A stretch of DNA of 64,000 bases, taken from assembly GCA_034766995.1 (NCBI GenBank), contig CM068317.1:21847612-21911611 (forward strand). Reading direction: 5' to 3'. The notes beneath the pieces were generated by a model that worked only from the letters and a program-made list of their open reading frames with translations, did no database searches and was not told the DNA's origin. Each line of letters starts with the position of its first letter. The stretch's first letter is position 1. Shown one piece after another: positions 10,415-21,700 of this stretch. Origin of the DNA: Acanthacorydalis orientalis. Its lineage: Eukaryota > Arthropoda > Insecta > Megaloptera > Corydalidae. The translations under genes were made by a program, and so were the position numbers.

Positions 10415-11720
10415 TTAGGTTGGTGCAAAAATAATTACGGTTTTTACGTATTGAGTATAAAGACGCAGATGTTAGTTAAAAATTATTTTTATTAACCAAA
10501 ATAAAGATCATTGGCCTGCACACATTTCTCCCAACGGAAAAGAAGCTTGTTTAGTACAAGATAGATTTCTGAAGTCCTGGAATTAACGAATTCATCGAAA
10601 GTGCTTTGAGCTGATGCTTGATCTTTCAAAACCTTCTTTCGCAGGAAATTACTCAAATATTAAAAAAAAATAATAAAGTCGGATACAGGTACCAGAGAAT
10701 AAGATGGGTGAGGTAAGGTTTCATAATCCAGTTCATTTAATTTTTTAAAATTTATTTGTGAGACGTGTGATCGGGCTTTGCCATGAAGAAGAATTGCTTC
10801 TCTTCAATTTACTGATGCTGGCTATAAACGATACAACTTCTCATGCATTTTTTCAATTTGCTGACAATATTTTTCTGCTATTATTGCATGACCAAGATTT
10901 AAGAAGTTGTGGTGAATGATGCCACTTGCCGACCACCAAAGATTGACCATAATCTTTCTTTCACGAATCTTCAGTTTAAGAAACTATTTTGGTGCTTCTC
11001 GATCTAGCCACTGTGATGAACGTTTCCAATTGTTGTAGAGAATCCAGTTTTCAACGCATGTGACATTGCGATCAAGAAAGGGATCATTTTTGTTACTCAA
11101 AAGAAGCGTAGATCAGACTTCGTATTGCCAAATTACTTGATGTTCATTTAGTTCATACGGCACCCATTTATCTAACTTTTTTGTTCTTCCAATTAGGCTC
11201 AAATGTCGAATAACTGTTGAATGATCATATCAACATTGAGTTCTCCTGCCACATTTCGAGTTGTTTTACGTGGGTCCGCTTCAATAATGGTTCTTAAATC
11301 ATAATTGTATATAGAGGAAGGACATCCACGACCCTTCCATCATCAAGGCTTTTGTTTTCATTACGAAATTTTTGGAACCAGTGTTGAGTTGTATGTTCAC
11401 CAATGGACTCTTCGCCAAAAACAAATTTGATATTTCGAGTAGTTTATGTTGCTTCACGTCCCAACTTAAACTCAAACGACAAAATAGCGAGAATTGGCTT
11501 TATTCCATGATTAATTTAAAAGGTTATACCTATTCAACAATACTAAAGAATGAAAACAATAATAGTAAACAATGAATATAGACATAAGCTGAAATCAATA
11601 GTGCTAAAACATTGTTTAAAATGATGTATTACATGACTATAACAAAAGATAACGGTAACTAGAAAAATCGTCGCCAAACTTAAATTGATGAAATCCGCAA
11701 TTATTTTTGCACCAATCTAA
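10415..11720 (-). mobile_element. Full-length mariner element (Hsmar1/cecropia-like)
   Basis: Both ends read TTAGGTTGGTGCAAAAATAA (left) and its near-exact inverse (right, ending GCACCAATCTAA), with TA duplicated on each side. The 1306-bp length is that of an intact mariner. The terminal repeat TTAGGTTGGTGCAAAA is the form seen in the cecropia subfamily, which includes human Hsmar1. It is transcribed on the minus strand and encodes a decayed transposase across nearly its whole length. Confidence 0.85.
10492..11510 (-). pseudogene. mariner transposase, inactivated
   Basis: Minus-strand fragments follow the family order: helix-turn-helix region (FEFKLGREAT...HWFQKFRNENKSLDD), linker (KKLDKWVPYELNEHQ), catalytic domain (VTCVENWILYNNW), the HGKARSHVS segment, then SYSLVPVSDFII, and at the C-terminus KCVQANDLYFG with a stop at 10492-10494. 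Family members have VTCDEKW and LLHDNARPHV. Here the first catalytic Asp is Val and the second is Gly, while the third (in SDF) remains. There are also several frame shifts and stops (for example in the HTH region and after the LPLYTIMI stretch). The protein would bind TIRs and excise the element if intact; this copy cannot. Confidence 0.8.
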
Positions 11721-11722
11721 TA

Positions 11723-13300
11723 TAATATGTTATCTTGAATATAATTGGCATTTAAAAATTATCCTATTTATATGCAACTTATTGTACTAGAAAGTGATAT
11801 CTCAAATTAGAAAAAGTATTATCTATTTCAATAGAATAATTTTCAATTGAATTAAATACTTATATTATTAGTGTTTTCACACACATATAATAAATTATTC
11901 CTGTTTTCATTTATTATAGACAATATTACTTAAAAGAAATAATATCTTTTTGGAATAACTAGTTATTCATATTAATAAAATGTATAATTTTTAAATCAAG
12001 TACTTTCAAAAATATTTAGTATTGTAAATAAAAACATTTAAAATTGTGTTTTTTTTTGTGAAAAATATCGATTGTTAAAAAAAATATTGCAGTTGTATAT
12101 TTCTGTATAATTCTATAATTTATTGGTTTTAAAAATATATCGAATTTCAAGTTACCATAAATTTGTTCTCTTTCAATATTTATCGTTTCTTCATTTGATG
12201 ATACGATTTATTTTAAAGGTAAAAAAGTTTTTTTTTATTTCATAAATTAATTAATTCACCATTATGGGAAAATTCATATTAGCGCTTAACTGTAATTGTA
12301 TTTTTTAATCCGTTAAGTACAGCTTCTAACACGGAGTCTAACCTTTTTTATTGTACTTATCAAGTTCTTTTTAGAATATGTAATTAGATCCATTAAACTT
12401 CTTTATTGCCTGTTCTGACAGAATATCATTCATTTAAAATTATTTTGTGTGGAACTTTATCAAACGTGTTAGAAAATTCCAAAAAACCGCTTTTGAAATA
12501 TTCGATCAGTTTTGAAATAAAACCAATTCAATCAAAATTATAATCTTTTTCAGTATAAATAAATCACTTTTACAAATGAATATTCTTCTTTCACAGATCA
12601 TCCAATTTTTTTGCGATCAACTTGTTCAATGTCCAATAACGATTTTGTTGATAATTTTTATTATTAATTATACATATTTTGACCACGATTCCAGAAATAT
12701 ACAGATTTTTCTGTAATCTAGTAATCTGAAGATGATAGCATTATTCATTTAAATCAGGAGGATAATGATAGAATAGCATTATTCATGATAATCAAATCAG
12801 TCATTAAATATTTTAATCAGATTATTTGTATTGTTTATAAATTTATTTGTGAAAAAAATAATTTAAAATTGTCTAATGTACTAATGCTCCTTTGTAAATT
12901 GTTCTAATAATTCTAGTAGATTCGTATAAAAAAGCGTGTGGTTTTTAAAAAAATATGCATGTATAATTGAATCGGTCAATTCAAAAACCACATGTTACAG
13001 AATTTAAATCTTACAGGATTCAATAAAAACTGTGTAACACAAAAATAAAAAGTTTTTTGAAAGATTTTCTTTGTTAATATGTTTTTCATCCCTTTAATTT
13101 ATTAGTTGCTTAATATTTAGTGTCCTATAAAACCTTAATGTATAAAAAATCATAAATTATTTTCACTTGTGTTGTTTCCGCAGAGAATAGTATTAAGTGT
13201 AAAATAAATTGTTATAATTCTTTATTAAAAAGCATTATATTATAGCACACAAATATGTGTCTCGCTTATAACTAATTTTAAGGTGCATAATCATATTTGT
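11723..13300. other. AT-rich DNA without recognised features
   Basis: Long A/T homopolymers, no microsatellite over 20 bp and no transposon end recognised. Confidence 0.6.
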
Positions 13301-13309
13301 CATCGGATT

Positions 13310-13930
13310 CTAATAGAGTTTCTTCCATTTCTTCGGTTGGTCAGCTGAATATTTCGTTGTAAAATTATATGTGCTCCTCCAAGATGCTATCTTTCACTTA
13401 TTTTAAATTGTCTATTTTTTATACTTTATCGAAATTTTCGATCCATATGCTTTCGCAGATGGAAGTGACAGTAGCACTGTAGTATATTTTAGTAGCTGGA
13501 ATGTGTTTTTTGATGAATCCTCTATGAATTCCTCAGTCTCCACTAGCCTAGCTTTATTAGCACCGTACTGTGTATGCTGAGGAACAAATTTTTTTCTAGT
13601 CTTTCGGAGCTCTTCTCACATAAGATTCAGTAGATAAAAATAAGATCGTTTTACAAAAAAAAACTTTTTTTGTAAAACGGTGGCCACCTTATTTTAATTC
13701 AAAAATCTTCTCAGTTTGTACTTCTTTTACTGAAAATTTTATGCTGCATTGAGTAACCATATTAATATATTCTTTGACACATACATACGATCCTGTTTTC
13801 GTATAGTTTTTTTAATAACTGCAAAATCGTGGACATTATACAAAAAAGAATGACCAGGTTCGACCGCTAGGCATAACGTGGTTAATGTAATTTTTATGCG
13901 AAATATGAGACTACCGTCAAGCATCTAATT
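13310..13930 (-). other. Higher-complexity segment, possibly decayed coding sequence
   Basis: This part is less AT-rich than its flanks. The minus strand has a 61-residue open frame (13739-13924, starting MLDGSLIFRIKITLTTLCLA) and other peptide-like stretches such as RGFIKKHIPATKIYYSATV (about 13470-13530) and MEETLLESDDKYDYAP (about 13275-13330), in different frames. I do not recognise the family. A hairpin at about 13637-13680 pairs CGTTTTACAAAAAAA with its inverse. It could be an old transposon protein. Confidence 0.3.
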
Positions 13931-14395
13931 TCGACAAAAAAAAAGAATTTTGAAAAAACGACGTAGTTTTTGAAATGATCGATTGAATTATGTGTGATTA
14001 TAATTATTATAGGCACGTATTTTTTTACACAAATTTTAAAAATATCATTTAAAAATGAAATATTTTAAGAAAGTTAATAAACAATAAAAATATTTTAATA
14101 AAAGTAATATAGTTAAGAATTTAGTATTATTATGTTTTTAACGCATGACTTTTAGTACGACTCTTTAAGAATACAAAACAATTTAACTGTGCAAATGATT
14201 GATAACTTAAATCTGAAATTTATAATGCCTGATGTCACTTGGGTGAACATCATATAGATTTCTATAATAAATTATGACGCTTTTTTATTAAAATAAACAT
14301 TACCTTATTTTAATTCCTAAACAATGATGTCAACAATATAAATAACAATTGAATGTAGAGATATTCCATCTAGTGTACTGAATTTCAAACACGTT
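13931..14395. other. AT-rich DNA without recognised features
   Basis: No repeats, open frames or terminal sequences noticed. Confidence 0.6.
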
Positions 14396-14640
14396 CTAGT
14401 GCGACCATAGACACAAACCACAAACGCTACATCAATATAATGACAGCCGCCACATTTTGATTCTAAACAAAGATTCCCTCACCAGCTGAGCGAAGGTGGT
14501 TGTTTAGCTGGCATAGGTAAGAAGTGTGGTATCAGCTACAAAAACCTGGCGTGCCATTGAGGTCGTTGCACCTAACAGGACAATAACAGCTGAGCCACAC
14601 ACACACACATACACGAAATGAACGGGTTTTTTTCACTGTT
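14396..14640. other. GC-richer unique segment of unknown nature
   Basis: Contains CAGCCGCCACATTTTG, CACCAGCTGAGCGAAGGTGG and CCTGGCGTGCCATTGAGGTCG, followed by a short (CA)n. Its base composition is like that of an exon or regulatory segment, but no open frame spans it and no promoter motif is clear. Confidence 0.35.
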
Positions 14641-14828
14641 GCTAGCATAAAAGTCATGAATAAGAGTTGGTCGTGTATTATGTCAGACGTACGTTTATGT
14701 GTAAAGTTTTATACCACCTTCGTTAAAAGACCCGTTGTATCTCGATTATGTTGCTCCATGCATATGTTATCTTTATTTTTTCAATCACTTCTTCTTTTTC
14801 TTTCTACTTTACGCTTAGTTGTGTATAG

Positions 14829-14830
<2 letters not shown>

Positions 14831-14901
<71 letters not shown>
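14831..14901. repeat. (AT)n array
   Basis: About 35 AT units without interruption. Confidence 0.9.
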
Positions 14902-14904
<3 letters not shown>

Positions 14905-15119
14905 AATGAATCTTGAAGAATATGTGTATCATAACGATAACGATCTTTAATTACCGGCTCTGTCATTTTGAATTTATTATATATACTGTCTCAAATGTTG
15001 AATACCATAATACCAAATAAAATACGTATATAGTATATGAGTTCAATAAATATAATTTGCAAACAGAGAAATTGAAAAGGTAGTAAAATAAATATTTAGA
15101 AAAGTGTACACATGTACAC

Positions 15120-15121
<2 letters not shown>

Positions 15122-15186
<65 letters not shown>
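15122..15186. repeat. (AT)n array
   Basis: About 32 AT units, preceded by ACATGTACACGTACATA, itself palindromic. Confidence 0.9.
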
Positions 15187-15191
<5 letters not shown>

Positions 15192-15335
15192 ACCACTATG
15201 ACCATTGGAATGTGTCTAAAAAATGCCGTTATATGAATTCGATTTTACATTGCAAAAAGGAGATATATTTCATACCACTTCAAAGTATTCGCAAATATAA
15301 TGTCGTGTATTATGTTTATATAATTAAATATTATT

Positions 15336-15480
<145 letters not shown>

Positions 15481-15669
15481 AATTTAATACTTTTCTTGAT
15501 CAAACCACTTCTTATGAAATCTAATCTTTGGAGAACCAAAATCATATATCATGAAAAACTATATTTTATGTAAACCTAAGTACAATACTCTTATGCATAG
15601 TAATGTTGAGTAATTAACTGAATATGAATATTGGAATAAGTATATTTATATTGAAACAAATACAGTCAC

Positions 15670-17070
15670 AGTCGTTGAAAGTGATTCACCCTTAATATTA
15701 TGGTTTTACGTCGTTAAAATAAAGAAAAAACTGTATTACTGGGTTTTTTTTATTATCGCCCTGTTCAATACCCACGTTCTTCACAGAAATAACTCAATTA
15801 CGTTTGAAATTTCAAAGCAGAAAATGTGAAGCTTTTATAAAATAACAATGCCAAAATACGTTCATGTATCTCCGAAGAAAAAAATAGAAATCGTTAGTTA
15901 GTGACGAGTATCGGGACTACCAACATGTAATATTTCTAAAATAACTGGATGTTCTCTGACATAAGTGAAAATAATTTTGATAAAAGAGAGTATTGAGTAC
16001 AGCAGATCGAAAGAAAAGATCTGGTTGAGTTGAAAGGTCTACTGGGAGATAAGATCGTTTGTTAATTCGTCTATTTTTATAAGATCGATTTAAAACAGCA
16101 ACATAAATAAGAGTAGAACTATCCCATTAATTTTCAGTGAACGTAAGTGTTGAAACTGTTCGGAGGCGATTGAGAGAGAATGGATTACATACACGAAGAC
16201 CTGCAAAAAAAAACATTTTTAATAGCTAAAATGAAGAAAGATCGCTTAAACTGAACAAGAACCCATAAACTTTGGATATCATTGGATTGTCGAAAAGTCA
16301 TGTTTTTCGATGAATCCAAAACCAACCACTTTTGCTTTAACGGTTTTCAGTACGTCCGACTATGAAGTGGGAATTTTTTTTGGAAAAATGCACCCAGAAA
16401 CCTATCACCCTCAAATCCAAATGATTTGGAGACGTTCTTCTTATTATGGTGTTGGCCAATTGGAGTTTCTGAATGACTTTACTAATGAAGGAGAGTATAA
16501 AAAAATTCTAAATAGTAGTTTTTTACCTTCGATGAATAATCATCTTTCACATTGCGACTCCATAATCTACAAACATGACTCCGTACCATGCCATAAGTCA
16601 CAGAAGGTAACTTCTAATTTTTATTTATAATTTTGTTCTCTATTATTAAGGTTTCATGTAAAAAAATGAGTGTTCCTGTTAATTTTCCGTAGGTAGCCCC
16701 TTACTTACAATAACTTGGAGTTACAACACTGCCATATCCAGTAATAGTCCCGATCTCAACACAATAAAAAATATTTGAGGTGTAATAAAATATATAATAA
16801 GTAAAAAGAACATAAGTACAGTAAATAAATTAAGATCAGAGTTAGAGAAAGAGTGGAACAAAGGATTAACGAAAGATTTCATCGAAGAATTAGTGAATTC
16901 CATGCCGCCATGCATTGAAGTCGTAATAAAATCAAAAGGAGGGCTGATCAAATATTAATTTTATGTGCGAATAAAATCATAGTGCATGAATTCGTGTAAT
17001 AAAATTAAAAATATCGTTTGAATATTGTTGTTCTTAAAAAAAACATTGAATCACATCGATCACAAAACTA
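15670..17070 (+). mobile_element. Tc1-like element, decayed
   Basis: The left end is near CAGTCACAGTCGTTGAAAG (15670). A degenerate inverse of it, containing GAATCACATCGATCACA, lies at about 17047-17070. The roughly 1.4-kb span and the coding content fit Tc1. The ends are worn, so the exact limits and the TA duplication are not certain. Confidence 0.6.
15848..16958 (+). pseudogene. Tc1-like transposase, inactivated
   Basis: From ATG at 15848 the reading is MPKYVHVSPKKKIEIV, then after frame shifts a homeo-like DNA-binding region (LPTCNISKITGCSLT; VSVETVRRRLRENGLHTRRP). The DDE domain follows: KVMFFDESK (first Asp present), DSVPCHKSQKV (second Asp present), then SPDLNTIKNI, where the family has SPDLNPIENLW, so the catalytic Glu is Lys and the Trp codon is a stop. 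The C-terminus, KEWNKGLTKDFIEELVNSMP and then VIKSKGGLIKY, ends at 16956-16958 and is well preserved. The intact protein would catalyse cut-and-paste transposition into TA. Confidence 0.8.
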
Positions 17071-17094
17071 ACTATAAAATTCCTTTTATGTTAA

Positions 17095-17345
17095 TTAATT
17101 ATATTCCTATCAACCCAATAGAAATATTATTCTGACAGTTAGTTAATTTATAATAAATTTAACTATTTGGTAATGGCTGTTAATTTTTCGCCATATTTCA
17201 ACTAAACCAGAATGTTTATTTTTTTTTCTAGAAATATAAATTTTCGGTTCAAGTTAATTTTTTTTAATTCAGTATTCATAGTTAAAAATTGCAAAAAATT
17301 TCGACTTACATATATTATATGCTTGTATTTTTTTAATTTTAAAAC
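17095..17345. repeat. Dispersed repeat D, copy 1
   Basis: About 240 bp resembling 21455-21700: CCTATCAACCCAATAGAAA, then GTTAGTTAATTTATAATAAA, CTAGAAATATAAATTTTCGG and ATTGCAAAAAATTTC in the same order. The first part looks like the right end of the short mariner derivatives (CTACCAACCTAATA), so both copies share a mariner scar and its flank. Confidence 0.6.
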
Positions 17346-17519
17346 ATCGTATTTAAAACAATTCGATCACTTGTTCTGAAAACAATTGAATTGACACAAA
17401 ACTTTTGCGACAAAAAATATACAACTGTATAGAGCCGGGGGAATCCCCATTTACTATTTCAGTTTGAAATTTATCTACCGCATTATAAAAGTATCTTATT
17501 ATACAGTGATCTACTGTTA

Positions 17520-17541
17520 TATATATATATATATATATATA
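17520..17541. repeat. (AT)n array at the edge of an inverted repeat
   Basis: About 11 AT units; the inverted repeat at 17542-17669 starts at its right border. Confidence 0.85.
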
Positions 17542-17669
17542 GCATATATATTTCAGTTGTGTACATTAAGAACTATGCACAATGGCACACGTTCGTATAT
17601 ATATATATATATTTATGAACGTGTGCCATTATGCACAGTTCTTAAAGAACACAACTGTAATATATATGC
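17542..17669. repeat. 56-bp-arm inverted repeat around (AT)n
   Basis: Left arm 17542-17597 runs GCATATATATTTCAGTTGTG to GGCACACGTTCGTA. Right arm 17613-17669 is its reverse complement with about six differences (TATGAACGTGTGCCATTATG to TATATATGC). A short (AT)n loop of about 15 bp separates the arms. Confidence 0.75.
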
Positions 17670-17699
17670 TTGTGGCTTGGTTAGAGCAAAATATTCATA

Positions 17700-18270
17700 A
17701 CTTATATATAATCCTGTACGTTCATATTTTTGATGAAATGTTGACACAAATAAGAATTTTTTGAACAAGATGAAACCGAAAGATGAATGTATACATTTAA
17801 TAGAATTTTTTTTTGTGAAATATCAAATATTTTGCAACTTTAATGAAAATGAGAGATATTTATATAAAAATATACACTTAAATAAAATTATATGACTTAA
17901 GAGAGCTTCTAATTTTTTTCCAAATTATCAATTGAATGGATAAGTTCAAGTTATTCTGATTTATTTTGAAATCAAAATGTAATTATTAGTTTATCTTGAA
18001 AAAAGTAATTAATAAGTAAAAATAGAAAATAAATTAATATATAATGAATAATATACCAAATTTCATTAACTTTCCATTAATCAATATATAATTTAGTACT
18101 GATGCTTACTTAAAAATTACTTTATTTTTAATTTATAATGAAATTAACAAAAAACTGTATTCCATTATTTTATTAAATGAGTATATGTTTTTATTCATTA
18201 ATGAAAATTTCCATATATTAAAAAAAAAAAAACAAAAAGGTATAGTAATCAATAATATTCATAATCAGTA
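17700..18270. other. AT-rich DNA without recognised features
   Basis: Homopolymeric sequence with no open frame or repeat of note. Confidence 0.6.
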
Positions 18271-18274
18271 CAAC

Positions 18275-18693
18275 CAGAGCCAGACTTACACTAGGTGCCG
18301 CCTTTCGGCTACCATTCAAATACTCCCCTTCCCCCCAACTTTGTTCAAATGAATTAAGAGAAATCCGCGACTGTCGATAATTTTGTAAATATTTCAACAG
18401 AAAAAAGTCTAATAATCATTAAAGTTGTTTAAAATTTTCCATTTATTTAATTTATTTAAAAATGCAAATTATATACAATTTATTTAAAAAGTGAAAGCTC
18501 TGTTACATACATTTCAAAAACAAATTTTAAACTACAAAAATTTTTAAGTATAATTTTTCATTTCGCATTTGAGCTACCTGTAAATCAAAATTATTATTGA
18601 AAATAAAATTTCCAGCTTTTCAAAATTTGTCGCCCATCAAAATTAGCCGCCCTGAGCAGTGACCCCTGTTACCTTTGTCTAAATCCCACGCCG
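18275..18693. mobile_element. hAT-type non-autonomous element (MITE)
   Basis: Left end CAGAGCCAGACTTACACTAG and right end (reverse complement) CGGCGTGGGATTTAGACAAA are related terminal inverted repeats of the common insect hAT type. They are flanked by an 8-bp duplication with one change, AGTACAAC (18267-18274) and AGTATAAC (18694-18701). GCCGCC motifs follow inside both ends. The 419-bp interior is AT-rich without coding capacity. Confidence 0.7.
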
Positions 18694-19187
18694 AGTATAA
18701 CAGTTTCAAATGAATTGTAATCTTATTTTTTAATATTATTATTATTATTTTTCATGAAGGCTTTCAATAATAAGTTTAGATGAGAAAATTATAATAATTG
18801 CATTTTGATTAATAGAAAATCTTTACACCAAAGTTCTTGAAGCAGGTAAGAATTAACTATATCTTTTTATTGTTCTTTTATCAGTTACAAAAATAAAGCG
18901 GCAGTTTTGGATTAAGTAAAAATACCTTTCCTAGATAGGAATTTTGGATAAATGAAACAAGCACTGAGACACTGTTTGTCAAAATATGATGCCTCATAAC
19001 CCTAACCATAACTATTTGTTAGATTAACAGGATTAGCATGTATAGAAATCATATATAAATCACATAGAAAAGTAAGTGAAAAGGTATATTTAAAAAATCG
19101 TCTCGTACCTCGAATATTTTTAATTAATAATTTGAAAACAAATAAATATGTGTGAGATTAAATGTATAATACAGAATAAATAACCTA

Positions 19188-19192
<5 letters not shown>

Positions 19193-19257
<65 letters not shown>
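19193..19257. repeat. (AT)n array
   Basis: About 32 AT units. Confidence 0.9.
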
Positions 19258-19258
<1 letters not shown>

Positions 19259-19689
19259 TAAAAAAATGTACTTTCAAAAACGATATTTACTTTAACAGTC
19301 TATTTTTGAGTCATTTTTCAAATTTACGACCTACATGGTATTTTCAAGTCTTTGGAAGTATATCTTTGGTAAAGGTCAAGTTTCGTTAAGAAATAATTTG
19401 TCTTGTCTATTACAACATGCATAGAAAATTAATTCAAATATATGTTTTGATCTATAATACTAGTAAAAAAACAGCCCCATGATATTCTAATTCAATTAGG
19501 AAATGTTTTAATTAAATTTTCTTTTCTAAAAATCGATATTGGATTGATAAAGAAAACACTCTATATTTCTCATCTAGAATTCAAAAGGAAAAAAACTACG
19601 TTTAAAATCAATTCAAGTATTCCACGAAGAATAAATAACAATATTTAAATAATGAAAACAGCGATATACATCAACAAAAGGTATTCGTA

Positions 19690-20240
19690 ACGAAATGTAT
19701 CAAACGAAAATCACGTAGTCAGTCAACCGCTACAATATCATCAAACCGCGTCCGTTGTTCGACTCCTGCTCCCGCCAACCAGCCAGCACGAACACGAATG
19801 GATATGACAAAGACACGTGGCTGCGAACCGAGCGGCGTAAGGGGACGCAGAAAACTAAAGAGGTGGACGAAACAGACAACGGCGGCGGAGAGTACCGCTA
19901 TCCATCAGAAAAGCAACTGTACATGCGGCCCGGTACATAACTGCACATAGCCGCTATAACTGCACCGAGTTCACGCAGTCAGTGTGTTACACCGTTGTCT
20001 TTAGATGTCGATGACCGACAGAACCGACTCGTAACAACGGCGGAGCGGCCGTCCGTGGCTGTACACTACACAACATCAACGGATGAAGAGTGCTGAAACG
20101 ACTCATTTCACCCATCGTCTTTTGGAGCGCACGTTGAGCGCCCAGAGTCGTATAGATGCGGCCGTGTAGCCGCGTCAGCATCTCTTAAGACAGTTGTCGT
20201 GTAGGATACGAAAATGTTTATAGAAGAGGGTGCGTCGCGT
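19690..20240. promoter_or_regulatory. GC/CpG-rich island, promoter-like
   Basis: About 550 bp close to 50% GC with many CpGs (CGGCGGCGGAG, GGCGGAGCGGCCGTCCG, GATGCGGCCGTGTAGCCGCG) in a genome background well below 30%. Two TCAGT initiator-like sites lie on the plus strand (19720 and 19977). There is no convincing TATA box. It is not repeated elsewhere in the window. Short open frames (plus 19755-19940; minus 19987-20181) look like composition effects. It is best read as a promoter or 5' untranslated exon; direction is unresolved. Confidence 0.4.
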
Positions 20241-20668
20241 ATGGGACGATTGTTGAGTCGTTTTTTTTTTGAATAATATGAGATCATTGTTATGAACACG
20301 TGCATAGAATATTTGCGTCTTTATTCTATAGAAATATATCTTCTCTGACATTTCTACCAATGTCAGTAATTCATTTTCTCGTTTTCTATGACACAACCTT
20401 ACCTAAGAATGATATATTTTAAAATCATTTCATAGAGTACATTACTCTTTATCGTTTGACAATATTACTGAGAAATAATTTTAAAAATATTTCTGATGAA
20501 GTCGTATCATTGGACTTTAGTTTATTAATAATTAGAATGAATTACTTTTCATTATAAAACTATTCAAAGCGATTCAATTAGTATTTAATGATAATTTTAC
20601 AATACAATTGAAACATTATTACTGAAACTAATTAAGTTATTTTGATTTTGTAGATAGATAGATATTTG

Positions 20669-20706
20669 CGGTTTAGTGGCGCAGACAGCTGAGGTCATTA
20701 GCGCCC
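20669..20706 (+). repeat. Short conserved repeat E, copy 1
   Basis: GGTTTAGTGGCGCAGACAGC followed by TGAGGTCATTAGCGCCC. The same motif, inverted, is at 52202-52242. GGCGC and GCGCC bracket it as a small inverted repeat. Confidence 0.5.
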
Positions 20707-20726
20707 GATTTTAATTTTGTAAAAAC

Positions 20727-20753
20727 TATATAAATATATATATATATATATAC

Positions 20754-20817
<64 letters not shown>

Positions 20818-20818
20818 A
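20727..20818. repeat. (AT)n array
   Basis: Two blocks with an ACATTATAT interruption, beginning about 20 bp after repeat E. Confidence 0.9.
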
Positions 20819-21054
20819 TACATCTTAAGTAAAATTATTTATATTAAACAAAGCTGATTATGTTACAGTTTTAAAAACATTCACTATTGAGTTCCGTTAT
20901 TTAAGAATATACAATTGTAAATAAATAGCGAATTTGCTTAATAAACATACTTTTTATACCTTTACAAAGAACTATACTTTTTATTTTTTGATTAAAATAT
21001 GTAGTTCCAAAGTAAATAGAAATATGATTTTGAAAATGAGATTTTTCTGTATTT

Positions 21055-21135
21055 TATCTCTGAGGATAGTACCACTAACGAAATGCGCATAAGAAACAAA
21101 CGTAATCAATTATTGAATAATGCTGATCAATTTTT
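21055..21135 (+). repeat. Diverged dispersed repeat G, copy 1
   Basis: TGAGGATAGTACCACTAACG, AAATGCGCATAAGAAACAAA and TGCTGATCAATTTTT in order, matching 22590-22675. Confidence 0.45.
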
Positions 21136-21392
21136 TTCTGTGATTTAAAGAGTTGAGTGGAAAATTCATTGCTGAAAGTGAATTTACCATAGTGTCAAAA
21201 CAATATTTTAAAGAAAATTATTTACAATATATGCATTGCATATTTATTTTTTGTCGAGTATTTGATACAATTGGGATTTTTTCAAACACTGCGTGTATTT
21301 GTGATTCCTACACTTTGTATTTCCACGAATACAGCGCATTTTGTGTGAAAGAAGATGTGTCTTTAATAATGGTCGTTGCAACTTCAAGATAA

Positions 21393-21476
21393 TACATTTA
21401 AAGTGATATTAACATGAACAAGATGAAATTACACTTTCAGGGAACAAAAACTGCAATCATTTTCCTACCAAGCTAA
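21393..21476 (-). mobile_element. mariner derivative, terminal fragment
   Basis: About 84 bp matching the right end of the short mariner derivatives (AACATGAACAAGATGAAATT, then ACTGCAATCATTTTCCTACC and AAGCTAATA). It is cut off on its left side and joined directly to repeat D. Confidence 0.6.
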
Positions 21477-21700
21477 TAGAAAGATTAAACTGTTGGTTAA
21501 TTGATAATAAATTTAGTTATTTGATAATCACTGTTAATTTATCGCTGTATTTCAGCCAAACTAGAATGGTTCTTCATTCTTCTAGGAATATAAATTTTCG
21601 GTTCCACTTAGGTTTCTTTTTAATCTCAGTATTCATGGTTGAAAATTGCAAAAAAGTTCTACATGCGTATATTGTACAATATATGCAAATAATATTCTAT
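21455..21700. repeat. Dispersed repeat D, copy 2
   Basis: Partner of 17095-17345; shares TTGATAATAAATTTAGTTAT, AATATAAATTTTCGGTTC and TCAGTATTCATGGTTGAAAA. The overlap with the mariner end is part of the shared sequence. Confidence 0.6.

Noticed and set aside
11372..11575. 67-residue plus-strand open frame
   Set aside because: It is antisense to the mariner transposase pseudogene.
16721..16951. 76-residue minus-strand open frame
   Set aside because: Antisense to the C-terminal part of the Tc1 transposase.
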